A DNA stretch of 64,000 nucleotides from Rhodospirillales bacterium (GCA_028288725.1 JAQGIC010000103.1:1-64000), one strand, 5' to 3'; numbered from the stretch's first letter, positions 25,510 to 34,678 are shown. Translations and numbers: made by a program. The notes: a model not told the origin generated them from the letters alone.

Positions 25510-26003
25510 CGTCCGCCGTCGCGGGGACCGACCTGGCTGGCGTAGCCGCGAATCAGCGAGATGCGGGCCCGATGATTGGCCGGGTTCGGGCCGCCGATCT
25601 TGCTGGGCGGCGGCGCCTTCGTCCGCGCCTGGGTTTCGATCTGGGCTTCCGGGATGCCTTCCTTGACCAGTTGCGCCTTCAGCGCGTCGGCCCGCTCCTG
25701 CCCCAGCGCCCCGGGCCGCTTCGGATCGTCCGAATAGCCGGTGATCTTGATGCGCGTCGCGCCGCCCTGCTTGGCGAGTTCGGCCGCGCGCGTGACCTGC
25801 TTCACCATCAGCGGCGTCAGGGACGCATCGGCGGTGCGGAAGAAGATGAAGACCCGGTTGAAGACGATGTCCGGATGCCGGGACTCCGCCGCGACCGGCT
25901 GCGGCGTGCCGGTCGGCGCGGCTGCAAGCGCCGGCGCCATCACGGGCAGCGCGGCGGCGCTGAGCAGCGCCAGGCCGATCGAAAGGAGCGTATGTCTGCT
26001 CAT
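25506..26003 (-). CDS. OmpA-like domain envelope protein
   Basis: A 165-residue exported protein: signal peptide ending ALA-AA, then an OmpA/MotB-like peptidoglycan-binding domain with ITGYSDDPKRPGALGQERADALKAQL, whose Asp and Arg residues match those that hold diaminopimelate. The C-terminus is short and Arg/Gly-rich. The second Met (26003) is chosen because GGGGGA precedes it and the first Met codon overlaps that ribosome site. It is single and convergent with vapC. Confidence 0.8.
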   Translation of the reverse strand: MSRHTLLSIGLALLSAAALPVMAPALAAAPTGTPQPVAAESRHPDIVFNRVFIFFRTADASLTPLMVKQVTRAAELAKQGGATRIKITGYSDDPKRPGALGQERADALKAQLVKEGIPEAQIETQARTKAPPPSKIGGPNPANHRARISLIRGYASQVGPRDGGR

Positions 26004-26344
26004 CTGGTCCCCCATAAGCCTTGAGCCATCTAGCTACAAGGGGAGCCCTCCTGTCGTCCAGCGCTGATTGCCGGCCGGTCGCCGGCAGGAACGGCACCGG
26101 GCCAGGCCGAACGAAGCCCGGATCCTCGCGTTCTTTTTCTCGAATGCCGTGCGAAAACATCGCCGCGGCCCCTGTTCGACACGATTTTCCGACCGACTTA
26201 TGAGGTGAGTTCTGCCATGGTCCGCTCAGCACAGCCCCGGGTTCACGGCGTCATGACCAGCTTGGTGTTCGATCAGTCCTGCGCGTTCGGCCCGATGCCC
26301 CGCCGGGCAACCGATCGGCTGGGTCGGGTTGCCGAGCAGGATCG
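26004..26344. other. 341-bp divergent intergenic region
   Basis: Between the OmpA-like gene and hutD. I see no supported gene, clear promoter or operator here. Confidence 0.4.
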
Positions 26345-26932
26345 ATGAGCATCGCCCCCACGATCACGCTGCTGCCGGCATCGGGCTATCGCGCCATGCC
26401 CTGGCGCAACGGGCTCGGCACCACCACGGAGATCGCCGTCGAGCCCGGCTCCGCGGAGGGCCGGTTCCGCTGGCGTCTCAGCATCGCCGACGTCGCCCAA
26501 TCTGGCCCCTTTTCCATTTTCGACGGCTATGACCGCGTCATCGCCGTGGCAGCCGGCGCGGGCATGCGCCTCGCGGTCGCCGGGCGACAGACGGCGCTGC
26601 TCGACCAAAGCGCGGCTCCCTATGATTTCCCTGGGGATGCCGACACCGGCTGCAGCCTGATCGACGGGCCGATCCGCGATTTCAACCTGATTACCGATCG
26701 GGCGACCGTGCTGGGTCGCGTCGTCGCCATGCAGGCGCAATCGGTCGTGCTCGACGGCGAGACGGCGCTGTTGCATGCACTAAGGGGCGCATTCGAGGTC
26801 GATGCCGCGGCCCACGGCCAGTGGACGGTGCCGGAGGGCGACACGCTGCGGCTCGACGGCGTCGCCGGCGAGATCCGGATCGGCGGTCCCGCCGACGGGC
26901 GCGCCCTGTTGGCGACGATCCTCGCGCGTTAA
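26345..26932 (+). CDS. HutD/Ves family cupin-like protein
   Basis: A 195-residue HutD/Ves protein with the opening motif YRAMPWRNGLGTTTEIA, RWRLSIADVAQSGPFSIF and the FNLITDR segment. Family members are double-barrel cupins found beside histidine-use genes, thought to adjust that pathway; Ves is linked with cold and growth effects in E. coli. No other hut gene is nearby, so it is an orphan copy. Stop codon shared with the TetR gene as TTAA. Confidence 0.85.
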   Translation: MSIAPTITLLPASGYRAMPWRNGLGTTTEIAVEPGSAEGRFRWRLSIADVAQSGPFSIFDGYDRVIAVAAGAGMRLAVAGRQTALLDQSAAPYDFPGDADTGCSLIDGPIRDFNLITDRATVLGRVVAMQAQSVVLDGETALLHALRGAFEVDAAAHGQWTVPEGDTLRLDGVAGEIRIGGPADGRALLATILAR

Positions 26933-27582
26933 GCGCCGGTTCCCTTGAAGAAGATATCGAGCCCGCGATCGACGCGCTTGTCGATCATCGCCCAGGTCGG
27001 CGGTTCGTCCTGGCCGTAGAGCAGGCGCAACTGCGGCTCGCTGATGACGAAGCCGCACAGAATGCTCGCCGCCTCTTCCGCGTCCGCGATCTTGAGCGCA
27101 CCGCGTTCGTACTGCCGCTCGAACCAGGTGACCAGCGCGCATTTACCCGTGTCCATCGCCTCGCGCATAAACGCCTGGGCCAGTTCCGGCGTCCGCATCG
27201 CCTCGGAGATCACCAGGCGATGCATCGCGATCTGGCGCGGCGACAGCACGAAGCGGGCGAGTTGCCGAAGGAAATCCTCGAGCACGGCCCGGGGGCCCCG
27301 GGTGCCGTCGTCGGTTTTGATCGGCATCATCAGATGTTCGGTATATTGCGCGATCAAGGCCGCGAACAGCGCCTGCTTGGTCGGGAACAGCTGATAGATC
27401 GTCTTTTTCGACATGCCGGCCCGTCGCGACACGTCGTCCATGGTCGCCAGCACATAGCCGCGCTCCAGAAACACGTCCTCGGCCGCCTGAATCAGCAGGC
27501 CACGCCGCTCGTCCTCGGAAATGAGTTTCGGGCGGCCCCGCATCCGCGGGCCGCAGCACCGCATAGCGGCTATATCGACCAT
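26929..27582 (-). CDS. TetR-family repressor, probable regulator of the RND efflux operon
   Basis: A 217-residue regulator. The N-terminal helix-turn-helix is clear (AAEDVFLERGYVLATMDDVSR then AGMSKKTIYQLFPTKQALF, split here only for length); the C-terminal ligand-binding domain is helical and resembles AcrR/TetR_C_7-type proteins. ATG 27582 has GGAGGAAC upstream. It is divergent from an efflux operon and two related palindromes lie between them, so it very likely represses the pump and itself until a drug-like ligand binds. Confidence 0.9.
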   Translation of the reverse strand: MVDIAAMRCCGPRMRGRPKLISEDERRGLLIQAAEDVFLERGYVLATMDDVSRRAGMSKKTIYQLFPTKQALFAALIAQYTEHLMMPIKTDDGTRGPRAVLEDFLRQLARFVLSPRQIAMHRLVISEAMRTPELAQAFMREAMDTGKCALVTWFERQYERGALKIADAEEAASILCGFVISEPQLRLLYGQDEPPTWAMIDKRVDRGLDIFFKGTGA

Positions 27583-27640
27583 ATCGTTCCTCCGCCTATC
27601 CGCGCGTCGGTGGTCGCGCATCGCCGCAGGTCGTGCGGAT

Positions 27641-27660
27641 AGGAAACTCCATGGTTTCTT
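27641..27660. promoter_or_regulatory. TetR operator copy 1
   Basis: AGGAAAC-N6-GTTTCTT, an inverted repeat with one mismatch, 59 bp upstream of the tetR start. The same half-site occurs in operator copy 2. Confidence 0.65.
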
Positions 27661-27750
27661 ACTTAGGCCGGACTGTCCGGAACAGCAAGCGCAGATCAGG
27701 TCCGCGCCGGAATTCCGTTAGGGTTCCGTAACTATATTGCGGCTGCTCAC

Positions 27751-27779
27751 TTGACACACGGGAACCGCATCCCTAGCTT
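27751..27779 (+). promoter_or_regulatory. probable promoter of the RND efflux operon
   Basis: A perfect TTGACA (27751-27756), 17 bp and then TAGCTT (27774-27779), which is a weak -10. The operator at 27789 lies immediately downstream, where a bound repressor would block initiation. Confidence 0.6.
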
Positions 27780-27788
27780 CCAGGCGCC

Positions 27789-27808
27789 AAGAAACGCTCT
27801 AGTTTCTT
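27789..27808. promoter_or_regulatory. TetR operator copy 2
   Basis: AAGAAAC-GCTCTA-GTTTCTT, perfect 7-bp arms, just downstream of the efflux promoter -10 and 79 bp before the first efflux gene. Confidence 0.7.
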
Positions 27809-27886
27809 AAATTTCGACCGCAAGCCTCGCCCGCCCGTTCTCGCGGGCATTTCCATCGATAGACCGGCTTCCAGGAGCATCAAGAC

Positions 27887-29389
27887 GTGACGAGCTCAAG
27901 GCGCATTATCGCCCGGGCGGCCTCATCAGCGACGCTGGCACTCGTTGCCGGCTGCATGGTTGGGCCGGACTTCAAGGCACCCGAGGCGCCGATCGATGCC
28001 GGTTATAGTGTCGATCAACTGCCCAAGCAGACCACGGCCGCCAGCGTCGGCGGCGGCAACGCCCAGCGTCTGATCGACGGCCAGGACATCCCCGGCGAGT
28101 GGTGGGCGCTCTATCATTCCGAGCCGCTGAACAAGCTGGTCGAGACTGCCCTCAAGGCCAATCCGGATCTCGACGCGGCGCAGGCGGCGCTACGCCAGGC
28201 GCAGGAGAACGTGCTGGCCGGCGATGGCTCGCTCTACCCGACCGTGACCGGCACCGTGTCCGGCTCGCGCCAGAAGGCGCAGCTCGGCAGCTTCGGCTCG
28301 TCGATCTACAGCCTCTACAACGTCGGCCCGAACCTGTCCTACACGATCGACATCTGGGGGGCCACGCGCCGGAATATCGAATCGCTGGAAGCCAAGGCCG
28401 AATATCAGCGCTTCCAGCTGGAGGCGAGCTATCTCAGCCTGACCTCCAACGTGGTCACGGCCGCGATCGCCGAGGCCTCGCTGCGCGGCCAGATCCAGGC
28501 GACCCAGGAAGTCATCCGGGCCGAGACCAAGAGCCTCGACACGGTGCGCAGCCAGTTGTCGCTGGGTGGCGCCGCGCGTTCCGATCTCCTGAACCAGCAA
28601 TCGACCCTGGCCGCGACCCAGGCGACCCTCCCGCCCCTGCAAAAGCAGCTGGCCCAGGAGCGCAACCAGATCCAGATCTATCTGGGGCGCTTCCCGAACC
28701 AGGATATGGGCGAGCAGTTCGATCTGGCCACCCTCGTCCTGCCCGGAGAACTGCCGGTATCGCTGCCGTCCAAGCTGGTCGAGCAGCGCCCGGACGTGAA
28801 GGCGGCGGAGGCCACCCTGCATGCCGCCAGCGCCGCCATCGGCGTCGCCATCGCCAACGAGCTGCCGCAACTGACCCTCAGCGCCAACGTCGGCCTCGAA
28901 GCCGGCCAGATCGCCAAAGTGTTTCAGGCCAAAAGCCTGGTCTGGGGCATCGGAGCCAGCGCCACCGGAACGATCTTCGACGGCGGCAAGCTGCTCCATA
29001 CCAAGCGGGCGGCCGATGCGGCCTTCGATCAGGCGGCGGCGCAATATCGTTCGACCGTGCTGTCGGCCTTCGGCGACGTCGCCAACGCGCTGCGCGCGCT
29101 GACCAACGACGCCGACGCCCTTCAGGCCCAGCTCGCCGCCGAGACCGCGGCGGCGGACAGCCTCGCCCTGTCCCAGGCGCAATATAAAGTCGGCGGCATC
29201 TCGTTCCTGACGCTGCTGACCGCCCAGCAGAATTATCAGCAGGCGCACATTGCGCTCGTTAAGGCCCAGGCCGCCCGATATGCCGACACCGCCGCCCTGT
29301 TCCAGGCGCTCGGTGGCGGCTGGTGGAATCGCAGCGATGTCGTCGCGAAGGATCGCGGCGCCGCCCAACAGACCGACGCAGCCCTTTAA
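27887..29389 (+). CDS. RND efflux outer-membrane lipoprotein (NodT/OprM family)
   Basis: A 500-residue TolC-like channel. The signal ends in the lipobox LVAGC followed by MVGPDFKAPE, the usual start of mature OprM/NodT proteins; two repeats of the OEP domain follow with long helical segments (around residues 70-260 and 290-480), including SLYPTVTGTVSGSRQ and QLTLSANVGLEAGQ. It starts with GTG after CCAGGAGC. First gene of the efflux operon, which is unusual: in many systems the channel gene comes last. It forms the outer exit duct for the pump. Confidence 0.9.
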   Translation: MTSSRRIIARAASSATLALVAGCMVGPDFKAPEAPIDAGYSVDQLPKQTTAASVGGGNAQRLIDGQDIPGEWWALYHSEPLNKLVETALKANPDLDAAQAALRQAQENVLAGDGSLYPTVTGTVSGSRQKAQLGSFGSSIYSLYNVGPNLSYTIDIWGATRRNIESLEAKAEYQRFQLEASYLSLTSNVVTAAIAEASLRGQIQATQEVIRAETKSLDTVRSQLSLGGAARSDLLNQQSTLAATQATLPPLQKQLAQERNQIQIYLGRFPNQDMGEQFDLATLVLPGELPVSLPSKLVEQRPDVKAAEATLHAASAAIGVAIANELPQLTLSANVGLEAGQIAKVFQAKSLVWGIGASATGTIFDGGKLLHTKRAADAAFDQAAAQYRSTVLSAFGDVANALRALTNDADALQAQLAAETAAADSLALSQAQYKVGGISFLTLLTAQQNYQQAHIALVKAQAARYADTAALFQALGGGWWNRSDVVAKDRGAAQQTDAAL

Positions 29390-29418
29390 GCGGCGCGTTC
29401 AAGAACGGAGAGTTTTCG

Positions 29419-30552
29419 ATGGCCAAACGCATGATCCTCATGCTGGTGCTGGTCGCAGTGGTGCTGGGCGGAATCTTCGGCTTCGAGGCCTTCAAAGCCA
29501 AGATGATCAAGCAATTCCTGGCAGGCTTCGGCAATCAGCCCCAAACCGTTGCGACGACCGTCGCCGGCCCCCAGCCCTGGCAGCCGCAATTGAAGGCCGT
29601 GGGCTCGCTGCGCGCGGTCAACGGCGCCGATCTGTCGCTGGAAGTGTCCGGCATCGTCGACCAGATCCAGTTCAAGTCCGGCGACGACGTGAAGGCCGGC
29701 GCCCCGCTGCTGACGCTCCGGTCCGAGGATGACGTCGCCAAGCTGCAGTCGCTCGAGGCCCAGGCGGATCTCGCCCGCATCACGCTGGAGCGCGACCAGA
29801 AGCAGTACAAGGTCCAGGCGATCAGCCAGCAGGTGCTGGATACCGACACCGCCAACCTGAAGAACGACAAGGCGTTGGCCGATCAGCAGCGCGCGATCGT
29901 GGCGAAGAAATTCGTCAAGGCGCCGTTCGCCGGTCATCTGGGCATCCGCCAAGTCGATATCGGCCAGTATCTGACCGCCGGCACGACCATCGTGACACTG
30001 CAGGCGCTCGATCCGATCTTCGTCGATTTCACCCTGCCGCAGCAGGCGATGGCCCAGTTGCAGGTCGGCCAGAAGGTGACCGCCCTGGTCGACACCTATC
30101 CGGGCGTGAGCTTCGTCGGCGAGCTGGTCGCGATCGATCCCAAGGTAGACAGCTCGACCCGCAACCTGTCGATCCGGGCCGCGTTCAAGAACCCGGATCA
30201 CAAGCTGCTGCCCGGCATGTACGCCACGGCCCAGATCGACACCGGCACGCCCGAGCAGTTCGTCACACTGCCGCAGACCGCGATCACCTACAACGCCTAC
30301 GGCAGCACGATCTTTCTGGTCGAGGACAAGGGCAAGGACGACAAGGGCCAGCCCATGCTCCAGGCGCGCCAGACCTTCGTCACCGTGGGCGAAACCCGCG
30401 GCGATCAGGTCGCCGTGCTGAAGGGCGTCAAGGCCGGCGACCAGGTGGTGATTGCGGGGCAGGTCAAGCTGCGCAACGGCAGCCCGGTGATCGTCAACAA
30501 TTCTGTGGTTCCCTCGGATGACGCCGATCCCGTCATCAAGGACAACCAGTAA
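29419..30552 (+). CDS. RND efflux periplasmic adaptor (membrane fusion protein)
   Basis: A 377-residue HlyD/AcrA-type adaptor: an N-terminal membrane anchor (LMLVLVAVVLGGIFGF), a lipoyl half (VSGIVDQIQFKSGDDVKAG), a short helical hairpin about residues 110-165, the second lipoyl half (KAPFAGHLGIRQVDIGQYL) and beta-barrel/membrane-proximal domains. No lipobox, so held by the uncleaved helix. CGGAGAG precedes ATG 29419. The short hairpin is the type found with MexF/MdtABC-like and HAE1 pumps. It links inner-membrane pump and outer channel. Confidence 0.9.
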   Translation: MAKRMILMLVLVAVVLGGIFGFEAFKAKMIKQFLAGFGNQPQTVATTVAGPQPWQPQLKAVGSLRAVNGADLSLEVSGIVDQIQFKSGDDVKAGAPLLTLRSEDDVAKLQSLEAQADLARITLERDQKQYKVQAISQQVLDTDTANLKNDKALADQQRAIVAKKFVKAPFAGHLGIRQVDIGQYLTAGTTIVTLQALDPIFVDFTLPQQAMAQLQVGQKVTALVDTYPGVSFVGELVAIDPKVDSSTRNLSIRAAFKNPDHKLLPGMYATAQIDTGTPEQFVTLPQTAITYNAYGSTIFLVEDKGKDDKGQPMLQARQTFVTVGETRGDQVAVLKGVKAGDQVVIAGQVKLRNGSPVIVNNSVVPSDDADPVIKDNQ

Positions 30553-30567
30553 CAGGCGGACCGGACG

Positions 30568-33500
30568 ATGAATTTCACCGATCTCTTCATTCGCCGCCCC
30601 GTCCTGGCCACGGTCGTCAGCTTGATGATCCTGGTCCTGGGCCTGCGCGCGGCGTTCTCGCTGCCGATCCTGCAATATCCCCGCACCGAAAACGCGATCG
30701 TCACCGTCGCCACGACCTACTATGGCGCCGATCCCGACGTAATCGCGGGTTTCATCACCACGCCGCTGGAAACCGCCATCGCCCAGGCGAACGGCATCGA
30801 CTACATGACCTCGACCAGCCAGAGCGGCACCAGCACGATTACGGTCAACCTGCGGCTCAACTATGATTCCGACAAGGCGCTGACCGAGATCTCGGCCAAG
30901 GTCAGCTCGGTGCTCAATCAGTTGCCGCCCGGATCGCAGCAGCCGACCCTGTCGGTCAAGGTCGGCCAGACCATCGATGCCATGTATATCGGCTTCAACA
31001 GCGATGTGCTGGCATCCAACCAGATCACCGACTATCTGCTTCGCGTCGTCCAGCCGAAGCTGCAGGCGGTCGTGGGCGTCCAGACCGCCGAATTGCTCGG
31101 GTCGCAGAATTTCGCGCTCCGCGCCTGGCTCGACCCGGTCAAGCTCGCGGCCTACAGCCTGACCGCGGCCGACGTCTCGAGCGCCATGTCGGCGAACGAC
31201 TATATTTCCGGCGTCGGCAACACCAAAGGCCAGATGATCCAGGTCAACCTGAACGCATCGACCAATCTGCATACGGTCGATGAGTTCAAGAATCTGGTGC
31301 TGAAACAGTCCAAGGGTGCCATCGTCCGATTGAAGGACGTCGCAAACGTCTCGCTCGGCGCCGACAGCTACGAGGCCACGGTCGGCTTCGACGGCAAGAA
31401 GGCGGTCTATATCGGCATCCAGGTCGCACCCGCCGCCAATCTGCTGCAGGTCATCCAGGGCGTGCGCGCGGTATTTCCGGATATCGTTTCGCAATTGCCG
31501 GCCGGCCTGAACGGCGAGGTCGTCTACGATTCGACCGCCTTCGTGAACAGTTCGATCACCGAGGTGGAAAGCACGCTGATCGAGGCGCTGCTGATCGTGA
31601 CCGTCGTGGTCTTCCTGTTCCTGGGCTCGCCCCGTTCGGTGCTGATCCCGACCATCGCCATCCCGCTGTCGCTGGTCGGCACCTTCGTCCTGATGGCGGC
31701 CTTCGGCTTCTCGATCAACCTTCTGACCCTGCTCGCCCTCGTGCTCGCCATCGGGCTCGTCGTCGACGACGCGATCATCGTGGTCGAGAACGTCAATCGC
31801 CATCTGGAGGAGGGTATGAAACCCATGGGCGCCGCCATCCAGGCGGCGCGCGAGCTGGCCGGACCAATCATCGCCATGACCGTGGTGCTGATCGCGGTCT
31901 ATGTCCCGATCGGCTTCCAGGGCGGTCTGACCGGTGCCCTGTTCACCGAGTTCGCCTTCACGCTGGTCGGCGCGGTCACGGTATCGGCCGTGGTCGCCCT
32001 GACGCTCACCCCCATGATGTCGTCGCGCATCCTGAAGGCGCACAGCCACGACCGCAGCGGCTGGGAAGAGCGGATCGTCGATTTCATCGATCACCGCTTC
32101 GACGCGCTCCGCCGCGGCTATCAGCGCTGGCTCCATGGCAGCCTGAACTATCGTCCGGTGACCTATCTGTTCGGCATCATCATTCTGGCGGCGCTGGCGC
32201 CGCTCTGGATGGGTGCCAAGCAGGAACTGGCGCCGCAGGAAGACCAGGGCGTGGTCATTGCGCTGGCGACTTCGTCGCCGACCGCGACGCTGCAGCAGCG
32301 GCAGCTCTATAACCGCCAGGTCTACGAGACCTTCGCCAAGCATCCCGAAACCGACCACGTGTTTCAGATCGATGCGCCCGGTCAATCGATCGCGGGCATG
32401 GTGCTGAAGCCGTGGGACCAGCGCATCAAGACCTCGAACCAGCTGCAGCCGCAGATGCAGGGGGAACTGGGTGCCATCGCCGGATCGCAGATCGTCGCGT
32501 TCCAGCTGCCATCCCTGCCCGGCGCCAACGGCCTGCCGATTCAGTTCGTGCTCAACTCGACCGACTCGTTCGACCGCTTGAACCCAATCGCCCAGCAATT
32601 CCTGGGGGCGGCGCTCAAGAGCGGGCTCTTCATGTTCCTCAACACCGACCTCAAGATCGATCAGCCCCAGGCGACCATCGACATCGATCGTGACAAGGCG
32701 GCCCAGCTGGGCCTCCGGATGAGCGACATCGGCAGCGCCATGGCCTCGATGCTCGGCGGCGGCTACGTCAATTATTTCAGCCTGGACGGCCGGTCCTACA
32801 AGGTCATCCCCCAGGTCGCCCAGCAGTCCCGCCAGACGACCCAGCAGCTGCTGGACTATTACATCAAGAACTCGGCGGGCACCGCGATCCCGCTGTCGAC
32901 CGTCGCCAAGATCTCGACCAAGACGGTGCCGGAATCGCTCAACCACTTTCAGCAGCTCAACAGCGCCACCATCCAGGGCGTGGCGGCTCCCGGCGTCTCG
33001 ATGGGCCAGGCGCTGGACCAGTTGAAGGCGATCGCCAAGGACACGCTGCCGGCCGGCTACACGGTCGACTATGGCGGGCTGTCGCGCCAAACGATCCAGG
33101 AGTCGGGCGGCTTCTTCGTGACGATGGCCTTCGCGCTGATCATCATCTTCCTGTCGCTCTCGGCCCTGTTCGAAAGCTTCCGGGACCCGGTCATCATCCT
33201 GGTCTCGGTGCCGATGGCGGTTGCCGGCGCGCTGGTCTTCCTCAGCCTCGGCATCGGCGGCTCGACCATCAACATCTACACCCAGGTCGGCCTGGTCACG
33301 CTCGTCGGCCTGATCAGCAAGCACGGCATCCTGATCGTCGAGGTCGCGAACGAGCTGCAGGCGGCGGGCAAGGCCAAGCGGGAGGCGATCGAAGGCGCCG
33401 CCAGCATCCGTCTGCGTCCGATCCTGATGACCACGGCGGCGATGGTGCTGGGCGTCGCCCCGCTCATCCTGTCGAGCGGCGCCGGCGCGGTGTCGCGCTT

Positions 33501-33654
33501 CAACATGGGCCTGGTCATCGCGACCGGCCTGACCATCGGCACGCTGTTCACGCTGTTCGTCGTGCCGGCGGTCTACATGCTGATCGCAGGCGATCATCAC
33601 GTCGTCCACGACGAGGAACCCGAAGCGCAAGCACCTCACCCCGCGGTGGTGTGA
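30568..33654 (+). CDS. RND multidrug efflux pump, inner-membrane subunit (HAE1 family)
   Basis: A 1028-residue AcrB/MdtB-like proton-driven pump: FIRRPVLATVVSLMILVLG at the start, twelve spans with two large periplasmic loops, the proton-relay pair in LVVDDAIIVVENV, and the GLTIGTLFTLFVVPAVY end. The short C-terminus (EEPEAQAPHPAVV) is polar. With the adaptor and channel it makes a complete tripartite exporter; sequence does not reveal the drug. Expression should be set by the divergent TetR protein. A strong terminator follows its stop. Confidence 0.95.
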   Translation: MNFTDLFIRRPVLATVVSLMILVLGLRAAFSLPILQYPRTENAIVTVATTYYGADPDVIAGFITTPLETAIAQANGIDYMTSTSQSGTSTITVNLRLNYDSDKALTEISAKVSSVLNQLPPGSQQPTLSVKVGQTIDAMYIGFNSDVLASNQITDYLLRVVQPKLQAVVGVQTAELLGSQNFALRAWLDPVKLAAYSLTAADVSSAMSANDYISGVGNTKGQMIQVNLNASTNLHTVDEFKNLVLKQSKGAIVRLKDVANVSLGADSYEATVGFDGKKAVYIGIQVAPAANLLQVIQGVRAVFPDIVSQLPAGLNGEVVYDSTAFVNSSITEVESTLIEALLIVTVVVFLFLGSPRSVLIPTIAIPLSLVGTFVLMAAFGFSINLLTLLALVLAIGLVVDDAIIVVENVNRHLEEGMKPMGAAIQAARELAGPIIAMTVVLIAVYVPIGFQGGLTGALFTEFAFTLVGAVTVSAVVALTLTPMMSSRILKAHSHDRSGWEERIVDFIDHRFDALRRGYQRWLHGSLNYRPVTYLFGIIILAALAPLWMGAKQELAPQEDQGVVIALATSSPTATLQQRQLYNRQVYETFAKHPETDHVFQIDAPGQSIAGMVLKPWDQRIKTSNQLQPQMQGELGAIAGSQIVAFQLPSLPGANGLPIQFVLNSTDSFDRLNPIAQQFLGAALKSGLFMFLNTDLKIDQPQATIDIDRDKAAQLGLRMSDIGSAMASMLGGGYVNYFSLDGRSYKVIPQVAQQSRQTTQQLLDYYIKNSAGTAIPLSTVAKISTKTVPESLNHFQQLNSATIQGVAAPGVSMGQALDQLKAIAKDTLPAGYTVDYGGLSRQTIQESGGFFVTMAFALIIIFLSLSALFESFRDPVIILVSVPMAVAGALVFLSLGIGGSTINIYTQVGLVTLVGLISKHGILIVEVANELQAAGKAKREAIEGAASIRLRPILMTTAAMVLGVAPLILSSGAGAVSRFNMGLVIATGLTIGTLFTLFVVPAVYMLIAGDHHVVHDEEPEAQAPHPAVV

Positions 33655-33659
33655 GATCG

Positions 33660-33687
33660 AGGGCGGTGCTTCGGCACCGCCCTTTTT
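33660..33687 (+). terminator. strong Rho-independent terminator after the RND operon
   Basis: A 10-bp stem (33660-33669 with 33674-33683), UUCG tetraloop, then TTTTT. It begins six bases after the pump stop codon. Confidence 0.95.
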
Positions 33688-33743
33688 CTTTGGGTGAGTT
33701 TTCGCGGTTGTCCTGCCCTATCCCGCCCCGGACGACCTTCGGC

Positions 33744-33858
33744 TAGAGCGCGATGATATGAGGCCTGCTCGGCCTCATGTCTGAATCGCACTCTAAACCA
33801 AATATTTAGAGACTGATTCACCGATCAAACCGAGTTGGTTTGATCGGATCAGGCTCTA
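33744..33858. repeat. palindromic repeat, copy B (full length, 115 bp)
   Basis: Two hairpins: ATGAGGCC..GGCCTCAT (33758-33778) and an 11-bp stem CCGATCAAACC..GGTTTGATCGG (33821-33847), with TAGAGC/GCTCTA at the ends. The right-hand CTA (33856-33858) is the TAG stop of the minus-strand cyclase-like gene. Copy C has the same length and differs at roughly nine positions by eye. Confidence 0.85.
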
Positions 33859-34653
33859 ATCCCCGAGTGCCGCCAGGAACGGCCTCGGCGCCACGCCGTG
33901 CATCTTGTGCAGATAGAGCCTCGTATCCTCGATGAGCGCCGTCAGCGCCGGACGGCTCGCCGGCGGTTCGCTGAGCGCCCGGCGCGTGAGCGGACAATCC
34001 TCGACCTCCCACGGCATGAAATTATAGGCCGATTCCGACGGACGGCCCCAGATGATCGGGTAGGGCCGGCCGAACATCACGCCCTTCAGCGCCTCCCGTC
34101 CGAGAATCGAGAAGGCGACGAGATCGCTTTTGCTCGAGGACAGGAGCAGCTCGACCAGATCGAGCGACAGCACGACCGTGGAGGGCCGCGAGAACTTGCT
34201 GATCCGGAAGCCCAGATCGATCGACGGCCCGATGAAATCCACGAGCGGCCCGCCGCCGGTCAATTCGGGAATCTCGATCTCGATGTTCGGCGTCGGGAAC
34301 TCGGCGACCCAGGCGGTCGCCTTCAGCCGCAGCGGCACTTCCTGCAGGTAGTGGGCTTCGTAGTTCGCCATGGTGATATAGAGCGCGCGGACGAGCAGGG
34401 TCGCCTCCTCGGCACTCTGCACCGGGCAGGACAGGATCAGCTCGTCGCCGAGCGCCTTCCACACCGCGATCTCGGGCAAACTCTCCTCGTCGACCATTTC
34501 CGCGGCGGTCTGGCCCATCAGCATGATCGGGAAATTGGTGAAAAAGCTGCGGAACACGGCGAGCCACGGGGGCTCCGCCGCATGCGCCGCATCCGCCTGG
34601 GCCTTGTAGGCCGTCGAGCCCGCCACATCCGCCGACATGAACAACCGCAGCAT
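33856..34653 (-). CDS. divergent nucleotidyl-cyclase-domain protein
   Basis: A 265-residue soluble protein with marks of a class III cyclase fold: RLFMSADVAGSTAYK (first metal Asp in the usual position), WKALGDELILSC (Lys and second Asp as in K.GDE) and DLGFRISKFS near the position of the conserved N..R. The normal VN..SR motif is not intact (Asn lost, Arg kept), so activity may be altered or absent. It stands alone after a terminator, next to the partner-switching operon on the opposite strand. I cannot say whether it makes a cyclic nucleotide or only binds one. Confidence 0.5.
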   Translation of the reverse strand: MLRLFMSADVAGSTAYKAQADAAHAAEPPWLAVFRSFFTNFPIMLMGQTAAEMVDEESLPEIAVWKALGDELILSCPVQSAEEATLLVRALYITMANYEAHYLQEVPLRLKATAWVAEFPTPNIEIEIPELTGGGPLVDFIGPSIDLGFRISKFSRPSTVVLSLDLVELLLSSSKSDLVAFSILGREALKGVMFGRPYPIIWGRPSESAYNFMPWEVEDCPLTRRALSEPPASRPALTALIEDTRLYLHKMHGVAPRPFLAALGD

Positions 34654-34678
34654 CCCCCACCCCCGCTTCCGCCCGTCC

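Noticed and set aside
26345-26932. Part of a histidine-utilisation operon
   Set aside because: No hutC, hutH, hutU, hutI or hutG within the window.
29386-33639. A 1,417-codon open frame on the minus strand opposite the RND genes
   Set aside because: It is the mirror of GC-rich codon bias in the adaptor and pump genes, is full of low-complexity acidic and His-rich sequence and has no ribosome site.
33856-34653. Anti-phage Pycsar-like cyclase
   Set aside because: No TIR or membrane effector gene is adjacent and the catalytic motifs are incomplete.
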